From assembly GCF_018986735.1 (NCBI RefSeq), contig NZ_CP065521.1, forward strand, positions 62,001 to 126,000: a DNA stretch of 64,000 nucleotides, written 5' to 3'. Below are positions 18,414 to 29,305 of the stretch, piece after piece (the stretch's first letter is position 1; every line of letters begins with the position of its first letter). The position numbers and the translations under genes were made by a program. The DNA comes from Schaalia sp. 19OD2882 (GTDB taxonomy: Bacteria; Actinomycetota; Actinomycetes; Actinomycetales; Actinomycetaceae). The notes beneath the pieces were generated by a model. The model ran no database searches. It had not been told where the DNA came from and worked only from the letters and a program-made list of their open reading frames with translations.

Positions 18414-18442
18414 GAGCGCGAAGCCCCGGTGGCTTCGCGCTC
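18414..18442. terminator. Perfect 12-bp hairpin
   Basis: GAGCGCGAAGCC pairs with GGCTTCGCGCTC around a 5-base loop and is followed on the plus strand by GATTTT. It lies between rarD and the small membrane-protein gene, so it is a candidate terminator for the latter, although the T-rich side faces the other strand. Confidence 0.5.
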
Positions 18443-18481
18443 GATTTTCGGTTGGAGCGGATCGTGGTGGGTCCACTGTCA

Positions 18482-18505
18482 GGGGCGCGCGTCCTTGCGC
18501 GCCCC
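18482..18505 (-). terminator. Perfect 9-bp GC hairpin after the small membrane-protein gene
   Basis: GGGGCGCGC pairs with GCGCGCCCC around a 6-base loop, starting about ten bases after the stop of the minus-strand gene at 18515. Position and stability suit a terminator, without a T-tract. Confidence 0.55.
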
Positions 18506-18514
18506 GGGAGCGTC

Positions 18515-18736
18515 TCAGGCTCGGCTCTGGGTGTACTTGGCCATGGCGGTGGGAACGAAGGCAAGGGCTGCCAGGGCGATGACCAGGGCCAGGACGGCGG
18601 CGACGGGTGAACCCATCTGCAGGGCGCCGATGCCGGCGATGAGGGCCAGGACCAGGGTGTAGACGATGGCGGCGCCCATCTGGGCCGCGTAGTTCCAGGC
18701 GGGGGTGGTGGGCTTGGGATCGACGATGTGTCGCAT
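18515..18736 (-). CDS. Small two-helix membrane protein of unknown function
   Basis: The 73-residue protein has two hydrophobic helices, about residues 19-38 (MGAAIVYTLVLALIAGIGAL) and 44-64. Between them lies a short turn, and the C-terminus is charged. GAAAGGAAA just before the ATG is a good ribosome binding site and a hairpin follows the stop, which supports a real gene. It is alone on its strand between rarD and the cold-shock gene. I recognise no family. Confidence 0.6.
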   Translation of the reverse strand: MRHIVDPKPTTPAWNYAAQMGAAIVYTLVLALIAGIGALQMGSPVAAVLALVIALAALAFVPTAMAKYTQSRA

Positions 18737-18939
18737 GGGATTTCCTTTCGGTCAGTGCCGGCGGTGGCACTGACCGTGCCCCGCACGGCAGCGTGTCAGT
18801 TTGCGGGTCCCGACCAGGTGGCCTCGTCAGGACGCAGGTCGATCCTACGACGGTGTACGCGGTTTTCTGCAACGATTTTCAGCCTGGAGGGTGTCATGTG
18901 CACCACGTGGTCAGGTGCTCATCGTGCCGATGAGGAAGG

Positions 18940-18980
18940 CCCCCGCCCTTCCCGGTGCGGAGCCGGTGAAGGGGCGGGGG
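18940..18980. terminator. Candidate terminator of the cold-shock gene
   Basis: CCCCCGCCCTTC can pair with GAAGGGGCGGGGG, with one bulge, around a 16-base loop. It begins 27 bases after the cold-shock gene stop, reading on the minus strand. Confidence 0.5.
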
Positions 18981-19007
18981 CGTGCGAGGTCGTGGAGACC
19001 GCCGGGC

Positions 19008-19217
19008 TCAACCCAGGCGGACGATTCCCTCGGCCTGCAGGCCCTTGGGGCCCTGTGTGATCTCGAACTCGACCTTCTCGCCCTCGAAGAGGGTGCGGCG
19101 GCCGCCCTCCTGCTGGATGTTGGAGAAGTGGGCGAAGACGTCGGCGGAGCCGTCATCGGGAGTGATGAAGCCGTAGCCCTTCTCGTCGTTGAACCATTTG
19201 ACGACACCAATGGTCAT
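19008..19217 (-). CDS. Cold-shock domain protein
   Basis: The 69-residue protein is a single OB-fold cold-shock domain with RNP1-like KGYGFIT (about residues 14-20) and RNP2-like VFAHFS (about 28-33). It ends [11 protein letters not shown]. Such proteins bind single-stranded RNA or DNA and melt RNA structure. The start is ATG 19217 behind AGGAAG. A stem-loop (9-bp stem with one G-U pair) at 19256-19277 falls in its probable leader. It is a typical-length CspA-family member, with MTIGVVKWF in place of the commoner start. Confidence 0.92.
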   Translation of the reverse strand: MTIGVVKWFNDEKGYGFITPDDGSADVFAHFSNIQQEGGRRTLFEGEKVEFEITQGPKGLQAEGIVRLG

Positions 19218-19696
19218 GGCGTGCTTCCTATCAGGTTGGCCCTGGATGGGCGCGGGTCGGCTCCGGTCGGAACCGACATAGTCTCGCAACCTCCCTGCAA
19301 CCACCCGGATTCCGCATGCACTGCAATGAAACTGTCGAACTACACGACCCACCCTACAGCCAGTGGTGCCGTAGCGGCAGGGAGTCCACGTCAGCCCGGT
19401 CATCCGGCAGGGGAAGACCCTTGGCGCAACTGTCGCGATGCGCCTCTCGCCTTCATCGAACTCGCCTCTGTCGCATGGCGGCTCGGGTGTGCGGGAGGAA
19501 GGACGTTCCGAGTACGAGGTTTCGGATCTCCGGGAAGGTGCGCCGACGTTCTCCCCATTCTTGGAATCGCGCTCCCGATGGCTGTCCTGTGAAGCGAGCG
19601 ACGTCTGCTCTGACCTGGAAAGTGACGAATCCCTCCATGAGGATTTAGGGCGACCTAAGTATCCTGAGTGCGCCCTGATCCGATGACTGGAGAAGT
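19218..19696. promoter_or_regulatory. Divergent intergenic region between the cold-shock gene and the FG-GAP gene
   Basis: These 479 bases contain no gene I can support. The left part should hold the cold-shock promoter and leader, including the 19256-19277 stem-loop. The right part carries CTAAGTATCC near 19655, a possible -10 region for the FG-GAP gene, inside a short GGGCG/CGCCC inverted repeat (about 19648-19675). No clear -35 box was found for either gene. Confidence 0.35.
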
Positions 19697-22600
19697 ATGA
19701 CAACATCACAGCGCCCCCGTCGAGGGCGAGCCCTGAGCGCAGCGCTCGCCCTCGGCCTCCTCCTTCCCCTTGCTCTCGAACTCCCTGCGCACGCCGAGCC
19801 GGAGAAACGAGCCGGCGGAGCTGATTCGAACGAGCCCAAGTGGTCCTTGATCGACCCCTCTCGATACGGCGACGTCATCCGAAAGACCGACCGCGTCGCC
19901 TACACCGACGGGGGAACACTTCCTCCCAGTGCATGCGACATGACCGGTGACGGGAAGGCCGACCTCACCCTCGTGAATCGAAGCTCGGTCAACGTCCTCC
20001 CCTACATCCCCTACGGGAGTGCCTCCGAAGAGGTTCTCAAACCTCTTGCCGAGCAGGAGGCTCTTCTCAAGACCCCCGCACCTGTCGATGCCACGGACTT
20101 TGCCAGTGCGGCAGCCTGCATCCACGACGCCGACTCGGACCGGAGCGCCCTTGCCGTCGCCGATGGAACGCGTGTCCGCATCTACGCCGCAGGCACTGAC
20201 ACCATGGCTCCGAGCCTTGTCACCACGGTGCAGATCGGGGAATCCGTCACCGCAGTGTCGCCCGGTCCGACGAAAGGACGCTCTTCCCTCGCGATCGGAA
20301 CCCCCACAGCGGTTCACATCCTCACCGTGGCGCGGCTTCACCCCGGTGAACTCGTGCTCTCCGACATCGAGCACAGGACCTGGAGCCTCGACGGGTCCCA
20401 AGGGGTGACGATCACCCCGATCGACACCTCCGAGGGTGAACTCGCCATCGGGACACCTGCGACCCGATCCGTTCAGATCGCCCCCGTTGACGCTTCCAAC
20501 GCACGCTTCCAACGAGTCAGGCGCACCATCCAGGACGTCGCCGACTCCGACTTCGGGCACGCCATCAGCGTCATCCCGGACATCAACGGAGACTCGATCC
20601 CTGATCTCGCCATCGGAGCTCCCACCGCGAACGACGACAGGGGTGCCGTCGCCCTCGTCCACACCCCTGAAGAAGGCACGATCAGCGTCAACACCGCCTC
20701 GTCAGCCTCTGATCCGATTGTCGACGAGGCCGAGGAGAGCGCTGGTTTCCTTCTGCGCCAAGCTCTGGGTACACGCTTGGGATCATCACTGGTCTGGATT
20801 GACGGAGGTGCCGAAGCGGGAGCGCTCTTCGTGGGACGCCCCAACGACGGAGAGCACTCCGGCGGGCTCGTCATCTCCCTGAAGGCATTGACGAAGAACT
20901 GGAACTCCGGTCTCGGCATCGCCGACATCCCCTCCTCGCAGCACACCCTCATCACCTCTCAGGAGGGTGAGAAGGCGACCTCCGGTGAAGGCGCGGCCAT
21001 CATCCCCCGCCGTGGCGACGACCCACTCACCGGACTGGTCACCATGGATCGGCGTGGACGTGTCGACCTGTGGACCCTTGACATGAGTCACCAATCCGAC
21101 CCGCAACGGAATCCCAAGGACCTGCCCACCCCCAAGGTTCCCGCGCCACCCACTCCGAAGGCCGAACCCGGACTCGTCCCCATCGACACGGTCGAGAAGA
21201 AATCCTGGCTCGGAGAATTCACTTCAGGACTGGGCGGCGCGCTCGCCCATGGCCGCTGCGACGTCACCGGTGATGGGAAGGACGACATCGTCTCGGGCAA
21301 TGTCGTGCGCTCTGAATGGAAGTACGACCCCTTCTACTCCGAGAGCACGGACACGAAGGGATGGGTCTTCAACGTCACCGGACAGATCGAGATCATCCCC
21401 GGAGGGACGCCCGGCAAGATCCTCGAATCGGGTGACACGATCCGGATCAATGGCCCGAAGGAGACCTCGGACCCTGCGGTGGACGCCACCATCGGCCTGT
21501 CCGTCGCCTGCCTCGGAGACGTCAACGCAGACGGTGTCGATGACATCGCCTTCGGCTCGCACACGATGGCGCGAGTCTGGGTCCTCTTCGGGGGCACCCA
21601 TCTGAGCGAGGTCGATCTCAACTCCCTTGACCCGGCGCACGGCTGGTTCGTGGACCTGCCCTCCAAGGGCTCCGGAGGTTTCCAGGTGACACGCATCGGC
21701 GATGTGGATGGTGACGGCTTGGCGGAACTCGGATTCATCGTGAGCAACGCGACCTACGCTGCGGGACGAGAAGGCGAATCACAGGGCTCAGCCTTTGTCG
21801 TCAAGGGCAAGAAGGACGGTGCTCCGGTCGACCTGAAGGATCTCGATCGGGAGGATCCGGCGATCCTGACAAGGATCGACACCCCGAGCGGGCACACGAT
21901 GAACGCCTTCGCCGCTGTCGGAGACGTCAATGGGGACGGTACGGGCGACTACGTCGTGTCCGATTTCCAACACTTCGACTCCGAGTATCGGGTTCCGGGC
22001 AAGGCCTGGGTGGTCTACGGTTCCGACAGGCGGCGAATCACAGCAGGGCAGGACGGCGTCGGTCATGCGCTGACGATGCCCTTCGATGCCTCCCACCGTC
22101 TGGGAGCGGGCAACTCGATCGCTCCCGTGGGTGATGTCGACGGAGACGGAACCGGCGATTTCGTGATCGGTTTCGACGGCGGTGCGTTGATCCACACGAC
22201 CCCCGGCGGCGTCGCCCTCGTCCACGGCGAGCGGAACCTCGTCGGCACTCGAGTCGAGGACGTCGTGATCTCCCCCCTTGTCCCCGGTGACTCCTCCCCG
22301 CGGGTCTCGATCCTCACCGGCCCGAAAGATGCGGCGGCTTCGGGCTTCGGCTACGGAGTCGATGCGTTGGTCCAGGAGGGTGCCTCCCCGCTGCTCGTCA
22401 TCGGGGCGCCAGGACTGAATGACAGGAGCGGGGCAGCCTTCCTCGTGTCGGTCGACCAGTTCCTGACGGGTGCGCGTTCCGTCGACGAGGTCAAGACTGA
22501 GCGCATCGACTCCAGCGGGCCGATGGCCCGATTCGGCCGGGCTGTCGCCTTCGTCGGGGAAGTCCTGGGCGCGCCGACGGTCGCCGTGGGCGGGGATGGA

Positions 22601-22921
22601 GTCATCGATGATGCCGCGAAGGACGTCCAAGGATATGCTCACACCGCACACATCATGGCGTGGCGCGTGAGGGCGACCGGAGCCGGTCCGGACGATGGGG
22701 AATCGGGGAAGAAACCGCTCCCGCCGACTCCAGGTGCCGACGCTGGTCCGAATGCTGGATCCGCGGGCAGCGGAACCTCGAAGGTCGAACATGCCCATTC
22801 GGCCCTGGCTCGGACCGGATACTCGTCCGGGGTGCTGATGCTCGCACTGATCGTCTTTGCCGGGGGTGCGGTGGCGCTGCACTCCGGTGTGCGCTTCGGT
22901 CGCTCCGCCCGGAGGGAATGA
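19697..22921 (+). CDS. FG-GAP/integrin-alpha-like repeat surface protein with LAxTG sorting signal
   Basis: The 1074-residue protein has a Sec signal peptide (about 1-33, basic then [17 protein letters not shown] and AHAEP). Multiple FG-GAP blades follow with calcium-type Dx[DN]xDG loops, for example [54 protein letters not shown] and [13 protein letters not shown]. This predicts one or two beta-propellers outside the cell. The C-terminus has LARTG, a hydrophobic stretch and a basic RRE tail, the layout of a cell-wall sorting signal read by class E-type (LAxTG) sortases. It is probably a wall-anchored adhesin or binding protein. The ATG follows GGAGAAG. No sortase gene is nearby. Confidence 0.82.
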   Translation: MTTSQRPRRGRALSAALALGLLLPLALELPAHAEPEKRAGGADSNEPKWSLIDPSRYGDVIRKTDRVAYTDGGTLPPSACDMTGDGKADLTLVNRSSVNVLPYIPYGSASEEVLKPLAEQEALLKTPAPVDATDFASAAACIHDADSDRSALAVADGTRVRIYAAGTDTMAPSLVTTVQIGESVTAVSPGPTKGRSSLAIGTPTAVHILTVARLHPGELVLSDIEHRTWSLDGSQGVTITPIDTSEGELAIGTPATRSVQIAPVDASNARFQRVRRTIQDVADSDFGHAISVIPDINGDSIPDLAIGAPTANDDRGAVALVHTPEEGTISVNTASSASDPIVDEAEESAGFLLRQALGTRLGSSLVWIDGGAEAGALFVGRPNDGEHSGGLVISLKALTKNWNSGLGIADIPSSQHTLITSQEGEKATSGEGAAIIPRRGDDPLTGLVTMDRRGRVDLWTLDMSHQSDPQRNPKDLPTPKVPAPPTPKAEPGLVPIDTVEKKSWLGEFTSGLGGALAHGRCDVTGDGKDDIVSGNVVRSEWKYDPFYSESTDTKGWVFNVTGQIEIIPGGTPGKILESGDTIRINGPKETSDPAVDATIGLSVACLGDVNADGVDDIAFGSHTMARVWVLFGGTHLSEVDLNSLDPAHGWFVDLPSKGSGGFQVTRIGDVDGDGLAELGFIVSNATYAAGREGESQGSAFVVKGKKDGAPVDLKDLDREDPAILTRIDTPSGHTMNAFAAVGDVNGDGTGDYVVSDFQHFDSEYRVPGKAWVVYGSDRRRITAGQDGVGHALTMPFDASHRLGAGNSIAPVGDVDGDGTGDFVIGFDGGALIHTTPGGVALVHGERNLVGTRVEDVVISPLVPGDSSPRVSILTGPKDAAASGFGYGVDALVQEGASPLLVIGAPGLNDRSGAAFLVSVDQFLTGARSVDEVKTERIDSSGPMARFGRAVAFVGEVLGAPTVAVGGDGVIDDAAKDVQGYAHTAHIMAWRVRATGAGPDDGESGKKPLPPTPGADAGPNAGSAGSGTSKVEHAHSALARTGYSSGVLMLALIVFAGGAVALHSGVRFGRSARRE

Positions 22922-23012
22922 GGACTCCTCGGGGAGGATTCTTCCTCCTTCCGAAGTGAGTACCGTTCAACGGTGTCATCGCTGTCCCCAGGACCGGAGG
23001 AAAGGGATCAAC

Positions 23013-23047
23013 GGGCGGTGTCGGGCCACTTCGGCCCGACACCGCCC
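23013..23047 (+). terminator. Perfect 15-bp hairpin terminator after the FG-GAP gene
   Basis: GGGCGGTGTCGGGCC pairs exactly with GGCCCGACACCGCCC around the loop ACTTC. It lies about 90 bases after the FG-GAP gene stop. Confidence 0.75.
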
Positions 23048-23287
23048 AGGAGTCGGAACCTCGACCCGAAGGGGCACCGGCTGCGATGAGTCGAGCCCCG
23101 TGGTGCGATGGTCAGGGTGTTGGGTGAGGTTTCGAAAGCCTGGGGCGTGTCGTGCAGGTGTTCGGGGCTGCCCTGTGCTGGATCATCCGGTTGCAGGTGG
23201 GACATTCGGGAGTGTTCATCCCCCGCAATGGAACCAGCCCAACCCCAACTCCGGAGCACGTTCCGGCCGGTACCCCGGAACGGCGAA

Positions 23288-23320
23288 GCCCCGGGACATC
23301 GATCAATGATGTCTCGGGGC
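23288..23320 (-). terminator. Hairpin terminator after tRNA-Leu
   Basis: GCCCCGGGACATC and GATGTCTCGGGGC form a 13-bp stem with one G-U-type mismatch around a 7-base loop, starting about ten bases beyond the tRNA 3' end on the minus strand. Confidence 0.7.
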
Positions 23321-23329
23321 CCCACACCG

Positions 23330-23413
23330 TGCGCGAGGGGGGAGTTGAACCCCCACTCCATCACTGGAACACGGACCTGAACCGTGCGCGTCTGCCTATT
23401 CCGCCACTCGCGC
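23330..23413 (-). tRNA. tRNA-Leu (anticodon CAG)
   Basis: The 84-base gene folds with a 7-bp acceptor stem (GCGCGAG/CTCGCGC), the class II long variable arm typical of tRNA-Leu and a T arm containing GTTCAA. The anticodon loop TTCAGGT sits on a CACGG/CCGTG stem, with anticodon CAG at 23377-23379. The discriminator base is A. CCA is not encoded, so it must be added after transcription. It reads CUG, the main Leu codon in this high-GC DNA. Confidence 0.93.
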
Positions 23414-23423
23414 GTGCAGAGCA

Positions 23424-23453
23424 ACAATACGAGGTTCCTCACCCAAGGGTCAA
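23424..23453 (-). promoter_or_regulatory. Sigma-70 promoter of tRNA-Leu
   Basis: TTGACC (23448-23453) and TATTGT (23424-23429) are separated by 18 bases on the minus strand, placing the start of transcription a few bases before the mature tRNA 5' end. Confidence 0.65.
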
Positions 23454-23509
23454 ACCGTGTGTCGGTCGGCCACTGCGAGGCCGCTCACATCGAAGCTCCA
23501 CGCGGCAAC

Positions 23510-24928
23510 TCATTCCGAGAAGCCGTAGGCCTTCCCCGGTTCCACCGGCCCCAGCAGCGTCCGCGCCGACACGATCGTGTAGCCCTGTTCGCGCAGTGAG
23601 TCGATGATCTCCGGCACGGCGGCGATGGTCGTCGGGTACAGGTCGTGCATGAGGATCACGGCATTGGGGTGGGCGCCGCCAAGGGCGCGCCGAATGATGT
23701 CCCGGGTGTCCCTGGTCTTCCAGTCCAGCGTGTCCACGTCCCACAGGATCACGGCGTCCCCGGTCTCGGCCAGGATGTTGCGAACCCTGCGGTTCAGCGC
23801 ACCGTAGGGCGGGCGCATGAGGGTCGGGGTCGCACCTGTGACATCGATGATCTTCTGCTTGGCGGAGGTGACCTCTTCGCGCACCCCGTCACCCGACAAC
23901 GTCGTGAGGTCCGGGTGGGTCTCGGTGTGGGATCCGATGGTGTGCCCCTCGGCGATCATCCGCTTGAGGATTTCCTCATTGCCGGGAATGCTCCGACCGA
24001 TCTGGAAGAAGGTCGCGTGGACGTGCTTGTCGGCCAGGATGTCCAGCAGCGGCACCGTGGTGGAGGACTGCGGTCCGTCGTCGAAGGTCAACGCGATGCA
24101 CTTGGCCACCGTGCAGTCCACGTCCTCGGTGGGGATGGTCCCCATGTGCCCCTCGGCATCGATGGAACTGACCCGGAAACCCGAGAAGGGTTGAGCGGCC
24201 TTGACCGTCTCGAGGATCTCCTTGCCGCGAGGACTCAGCAATTCGGGCGTGTGGGCGGCGTCGATGCGGATCGTCATTCCGTCGGGGACGCTCTGGGGCC
24301 CCGCCGACGAGGGCGTCGTGACCGTCATCGACCCGTCCGCGCGCAACATGACGTCCGAGGTCGACACGTGTGCGCCGAGGGCTCCTCCGGACTGCACCGC
24401 TGCGGCGACCTCGTCAAGACGGCGTGAGGCACCCGAGGAGAGCAGGTCCGCCGAAGGGGTCACCGTGCCGGCCGCCGTGTCGATCCACAGCGTGGCCGTC
24501 TTGGCGTGGGAGTCCGGGACGAAACGCTGCGCGAGGATCGCTCCTGAAGCCAGCGGGACACTCCACTGCACGGAGCCCTTCCCCTCGCCGAGTTCGGTGA
24601 TGGTCGCCTTTGCGGCCTCGTCCACGGCGGGCAGATTCATGCCGGAGATCCAGTGACCCGACACCGGGGACTCGACTCCGCGCAGCCAGGAGTCACGCAT
24701 GTCCTCGCGCGCCAGGGACGCGGACGGGGCGGCGTCCAGGCTCGCCCAGGTCCGGATGAGTTCCTCCGGGGTGGACTGGGCCGGAGCTGCAGGAGAGGCC
24801 CAGGGCAGGTCGAGTCCGTCGAGCGCGGAGCACGCCGTCAGTGTCGCGCAGACCAGGGCGACGACGGTGGTCAGGGTGAAGGCCCGTCGGGGTGCTGAAA
24901 GGGAATGATCTTGGAGAAGCTCTGACAT
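23510..24928 (-). CDS. Polysaccharide deacetylase lipoprotein (NodB family, carbohydrate esterase 4)
   Basis: The 472-residue protein has a lipoprotein signal (LVCATLTAC, about residue 33) and a Ser/Ala-rich linker. A region of about 200 residues without a recognised fold follows. The C-terminal NodB domain has the metal and catalytic motifs LTFDDGPQ (about 277-284), HTIGSHTETHPDL (about 326-338), RPPYGA and ILMHDLYP. Such enzymes remove acetyl groups from peptidoglycan or other wall glycans and often confer lysozyme resistance. ATG 24928 has AGGTGA at proper spacing; a GTG 12 bases upstream is the alternative. It diverges from the SLC13 transporter gene. Confidence 0.88.
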   Translation of the reverse strand: MSELLQDHSLSAPRRAFTLTTVVALVCATLTACSALDGLDLPWASPAAPAQSTPEELIRTWASLDAAPSASLAREDMRDSWLRGVESPVSGHWISGMNLPAVDEAAKATITELGEGKGSVQWSVPLASGAILAQRFVPDSHAKTATLWIDTAAGTVTPSADLLSSGASRRLDEVAAAVQSGGALGAHVSTSDVMLRADGSMTVTTPSSAGPQSVPDGMTIRIDAAHTPELLSPRGKEILETVKAAQPFSGFRVSSIDAEGHMGTIPTEDVDCTVAKCIALTFDDGPQSSTTVPLLDILADKHVHATFFQIGRSIPGNEEILKRMIAEGHTIGSHTETHPDLTTLSGDGVREEVTSAKQKIIDVTGATPTLMRPPYGALNRRVRNILAETGDAVILWDVDTLDWKTRDTRDIIRRALGGAHPNAVILMHDLYPTTIAAVPEIIDSLREQGYTIVSARTLLGPVEPGKAYGFSE

Positions 24929-25081
24929 CACACAAGTCACCTTAGGTGATCCTCAATCCGAATCTCCACAACCCGTGGGTCCTCCGTCATACTTTCACCC
25001 GTGTGGCGGGGATAACATTCGACGTGTTCGCTTGGTCGACAATGTCGACCGGACCCCTTGTGCACAGTGAGGTGCTCACCG

Positions 25082-26542
<1,461 letters not shown>

Positions 26543-26543
26543 C

Positions 26544-28694
26544 GTGGGTGGGGTCGCCCGGGTGCGGATCCTCGTCCTCGGCGACGACTCCGAGGGCGTG
26601 GCGGGTGCCGTCGTCGACGAACTGTCCTCCGTCTTCGACCACGTCCTGGTCGACCATGTGGCGAGGGCGGAGCAGGTTCCGGGTCATGTGGCCACACTGG
26701 CAGCCGATGAATGCGTGGCCCTGGGAGTGGTGACCTCAGAGGTCGGGAACGTGGACGCCGTCCTGGACGTGTGCGCCGACCTGCCCGCACTGGCCGACAC
26801 CAAGTGGCTGGTGGTCACCACCCGCCAACTCCATGACGACGTCGACCGCGCCTTGGAGGAAGGTCGCTTGTGGACGGTCATCACCGTGCCGTGGAACGTC
26901 CCGCTGATGCTCGGGCAGTGTCACGCGGTGATCCTGCGGCACCTGCAGGAGGAAGGCCTCGGCCAGGACCGGATCCTGGCCCTGGTGGGCCCGCCGCCGC
27001 CCTCGGCGGTCCAGGGGCCGTTGCTCACGGGGCTGGATCTGCCCGAGGTCGAGGTCATGCGCCACCTGCTCGACGGGGTCGAGGCGGTGCTGGGGCCCCG
27101 ACCTCGCATCCGTGTGGATGCCGGGGTGGACCTCACCCGTCAGGGGGAGCGGATCTCCGCGGTGCTGCTGGTCCTGGACGGCAGTGTGAGCCTGCATCGC
27201 GACACCGAGCGTGGGGAGCTCCTGCTGCATCACGCCACCAGCGGGCCCCTCATCGGCCTGGTTTCCATCGCCTGCGGTGAGGCCGCCTTCTTCACCGCCA
27301 CCACCTCCGAACCCACCACCGTGGTGCGAATGTCCAACGAGCAGCTGCGCGCCGTCCTGGTTGCGAGGCCGGAAGTCGGAAGCATCCTGGCGGTCCTGGC
27401 CATCCAGTCCCTGACCCGACGCCTCATGCGCGCCGAGGACCTGCACGTCGAAAAGGACCTGCTGGCCGCGGACCTGGAGGCCGAGCGCGCCAAACTCGCG
27501 CGGACCCTGGAGGCCCTGCGTGCCACCCGCGAGGAACTGGTCGACAAGACCCGTTTCGCCATGCTCGGCGAACTCTCTGCCGGAATCGCCCATGAACTCA
27601 ACAACCCGGTGACCGCGCTGGTGCGTGCCGCCGAATTCCTCGGCAAGGACGTGGGCGAGCTCCTGGGTGCCTCACCCCAGACCACGCCGGCGCGGACATC
27701 CTTGGAGCGGGCGCTCACGGCTCCGCCGCGCTCGACTGCAGCCGAGAGGCAACTGGTTGCCGAAGTGCTGCCCGCAGTGGGCGGGGACCGCGCCTTGGCG
27801 CGCCGACTGGTCAAGGCCGGTGTGGGTGATGCCGCCCGGGCCAAGGAGTTGCGCTCGCGGCCCGAACAGGAGTTGGCGGCAATCGAGGCGGGTGCGCGGG
27901 TGGGATCGTCCCTCAGGTCCGTACTGGCCGCCTCCGAGAGGGTCATCGCGTTGACTGCCTCCCTCAAGGGCTACGCGAGGCCCGACGCCGACCAGGTCGG
28001 CCGGGTGGAGGTCGCGGCAGGGGTCGAGGACGTCCTGCGTCTGACGGGCCATCGCCTGCACGGCATCGAGGTGGAGACCGACTTCGCCCCCTGCCCGCCG
28101 ATCATGGCGCACCCGGGCAAACTCCAGCAGGTGTGGACGAATCTGCTGGTCAATGCCGCCGAAGCCATCGAGGACGGGGACGCCGATGCCGCCGAGGCCG
28201 GGCGCGCGCCGGCCCGCGGCCAGAACGTGCCCGCCCGGATCCATGTGCGGGTGGCGCCCGGGCGCGACTCCGAGGGCCGGGACACGATCTTGGTGGAGAT
28301 TCGCGACAACGGGCCGGGAATCCCGCCCGAACTGGTTCAACGCATCTTCGAACCGCATTTCACGACGAAGGCCGGAAGGGTCCGCTACGGGCTGGGGCTG
28401 GGCATGTCGATCTGCCGTTCCATCGTCACCGACCTTGGGGGTGACCTGCGGATCGAGTCGCGCCCGGGGGACACCCGCATCCTCATCCACCTGCCATTGG
28501 ACGGGGCCGGCGGGGACCGGGGCGGATCGGCCGGCCTGTCCTCGGGACGAGGAGCCCTCGGGGCTGGCACGATCGACTCGGACGGCGCGGGGCCGCAGGT
28601 CGGCGCCGCCACGGTCCACGGACCTTCGCGTGGGGGCCTGCCCCCGTCGACGACCGTTGCACTGGATGTGCGTCCCATGAAGGAGGAACGATGA
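26544..28694 (+). CDS. Soluble sensor histidine kinase with receiver-like and cyclic-nucleotide-binding-like regions
   Basis: The 716-residue protein has no membrane helix. Residues about 6-130 look like a receiver-type fold (VRILVLGDDSE, VVTTRQ), and about 185-300 resemble a cNMP-binding beta-barrel (VLLVLDGSVSLHR, GPLIGLVSI, TTVVRMS). After a coiled segment comes the phospho-acceptor H350 in GELSAGIAHELNNPV. An unusually long insert of about 80 residues precedes the second dimerisation helix. The ATPase has LQQVWTNLLVNAAEAI, DNGPGIPPE and GLGLGMSICRSIV. It starts with GTG one base after the SLC13 stop and overlaps the next gene by four bases. The cue is unknown and may be cytoplasmic. Confidence 0.8.
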   Translation: MGGVARVRILVLGDDSEGVAGAVVDELSSVFDHVLVDHVARAEQVPGHVATLAADECVALGVVTSEVGNVDAVLDVCADLPALADTKWLVVTTRQLHDDVDRALEEGRLWTVITVPWNVPLMLGQCHAVILRHLQEEGLGQDRILALVGPPPPSAVQGPLLTGLDLPEVEVMRHLLDGVEAVLGPRPRIRVDAGVDLTRQGERISAVLLVLDGSVSLHRDTERGELLLHHATSGPLIGLVSIACGEAAFFTATTSEPTTVVRMSNEQLRAVLVARPEVGSILAVLAIQSLTRRLMRAEDLHVEKDLLAADLEAERAKLARTLEALRATREELVDKTRFAMLGELSAGIAHELNNPVTALVRAAEFLGKDVGELLGASPQTTPARTSLERALTAPPRSTAAERQLVAEVLPAVGGDRALARRLVKAGVGDAARAKELRSRPEQELAAIEAGARVGSSLRSVLAASERVIALTASLKGYARPDADQVGRVEVAAGVEDVLRLTGHRLHGIEVETDFAPCPPIMAHPGKLQQVWTNLLVNAAEAIEDGDADAAEAGRAPARGQNVPARIHVRVAPGRDSEGRDTILVEIRDNGPGIPPELVQRIFEPHFTTKAGRVRYGLGLGMSICRSIVTDLGGDLRIESRPGDTRILIHLPLDGAGGDRGGSAGLSSGRGALGAGTIDSDGAGPQVGAATVHGPSRGGLPPSTTVALDVRPMKEER

Positions 28695-29161
28695 GCCTGG
28701 CAATCCTGTCCGTCGAGGACGAGGTCGAGGTGCGTGAGGCACTGGAACGTGACCTGGAATGCTTCTGGTCGCACGTGCGACTTGAGACCGCCGAGGACGT
28801 CGACGACGCCTGGGCGGCCATTGACGCCGTCTTGGCCGATGGGGACGAATTGGCCCTGGTGCTTTCCGACCATCGACTGCCGGGGCGTTCCGGCGTGGAC
28901 TTCCTGGTCGAACTTGCCGCCGATGAACGCTTCGAAGGGGTGCGCACGGTCCTGGTCACCGGACAGGCCGACCAGGACGACACGATTCGCGCTCTGAACC
29001 TGGCCGGTCTTGACCACTACGTGGCCAAGCCGTGGAACCCGCAGGACTTGGTGGTGGTGGTCCGTGACCAGTTGACCACCTACGTCCTGGACCGGGGTGT
29101 GCCGCCGTTGCCCTACCTTCCGGTCCTGGACGGCGTACGGGTCATGGAGGCTCTGCGCTGA
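28691..29161 (+). CDS. Receiver-only response regulator
   Basis: The 156-residue protein is a CheY-like receiver domain with no output domain. The acidic pair is VEDE (about 8-11), the phospho-acceptor is D60 in LSDHRLPG, the conserved Thr is in VLVTGQAD and the Lys is in VAKPW. About 30 residues after the domain are unassigned. It overlaps the histidine kinase by four bases (ATGA) and should receive its phosphate. With no DNA-binding part it must act by protein contact, possibly on the SLC13 transporter or a partner elsewhere. CGACCCG/CGGGTCG repeats just after the stop could form a weak terminator. Confidence 0.85.
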   Translation: MSLAILSVEDEVEVREALERDLECFWSHVRLETAEDVDDAWAAIDAVLADGDELALVLSDHRLPGRSGVDFLVELAADERFEGVRTVLVTGQADQDDTIRALNLAGLDHYVAKPWNPQDLVVVVRDQLTTYVLDRGVPPLPYLPVLDGVRVMEALR

Positions 29162-29245
29162 GGCGTGCGCGACCCGCACCGATCGCCACGGGTCGTGTGG
29201 CCCTCGTGGGCCGCGAGTCGGGCGAACCTCGAAGCCCGACATTGT

Positions 29246-29257
29246 GCAAACGGTTGC
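29246..29257. promoter_or_regulatory. LacI-type operator upstream of the ribokinase-family gene
   Basis: GCAAACGGTTGC is a near-perfect inverted repeat with the central CG typical of LacI-family sites. It lies between possible CCGACA and TAGCGT promoter boxes, 49 bases before the ribokinase start. The half-site TTGTGCAA recurs upstream of the binding-protein gene at 30363-30370. The LacI-family gene at 37321-38337 is the likely reader. Confidence 0.5.
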
Positions 29258-29305
29258 GATAGCGTGGGTGGCACGCTTTCGGACACCTCGACGGAGAGGG
29301 GCACC

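Larger units (their letters stand above)
22922..23329. other. Intergenic region between the FG-GAP gene and tRNA-Leu
   Basis: The 408 bases contain no supported protein gene; short open frames here are GC-driven. It holds two hairpins, one at 23013-23047 and one at 23288-23320, described separately. Between them (about 23050-23285) I see nothing recognisable. Confidence 0.5.
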
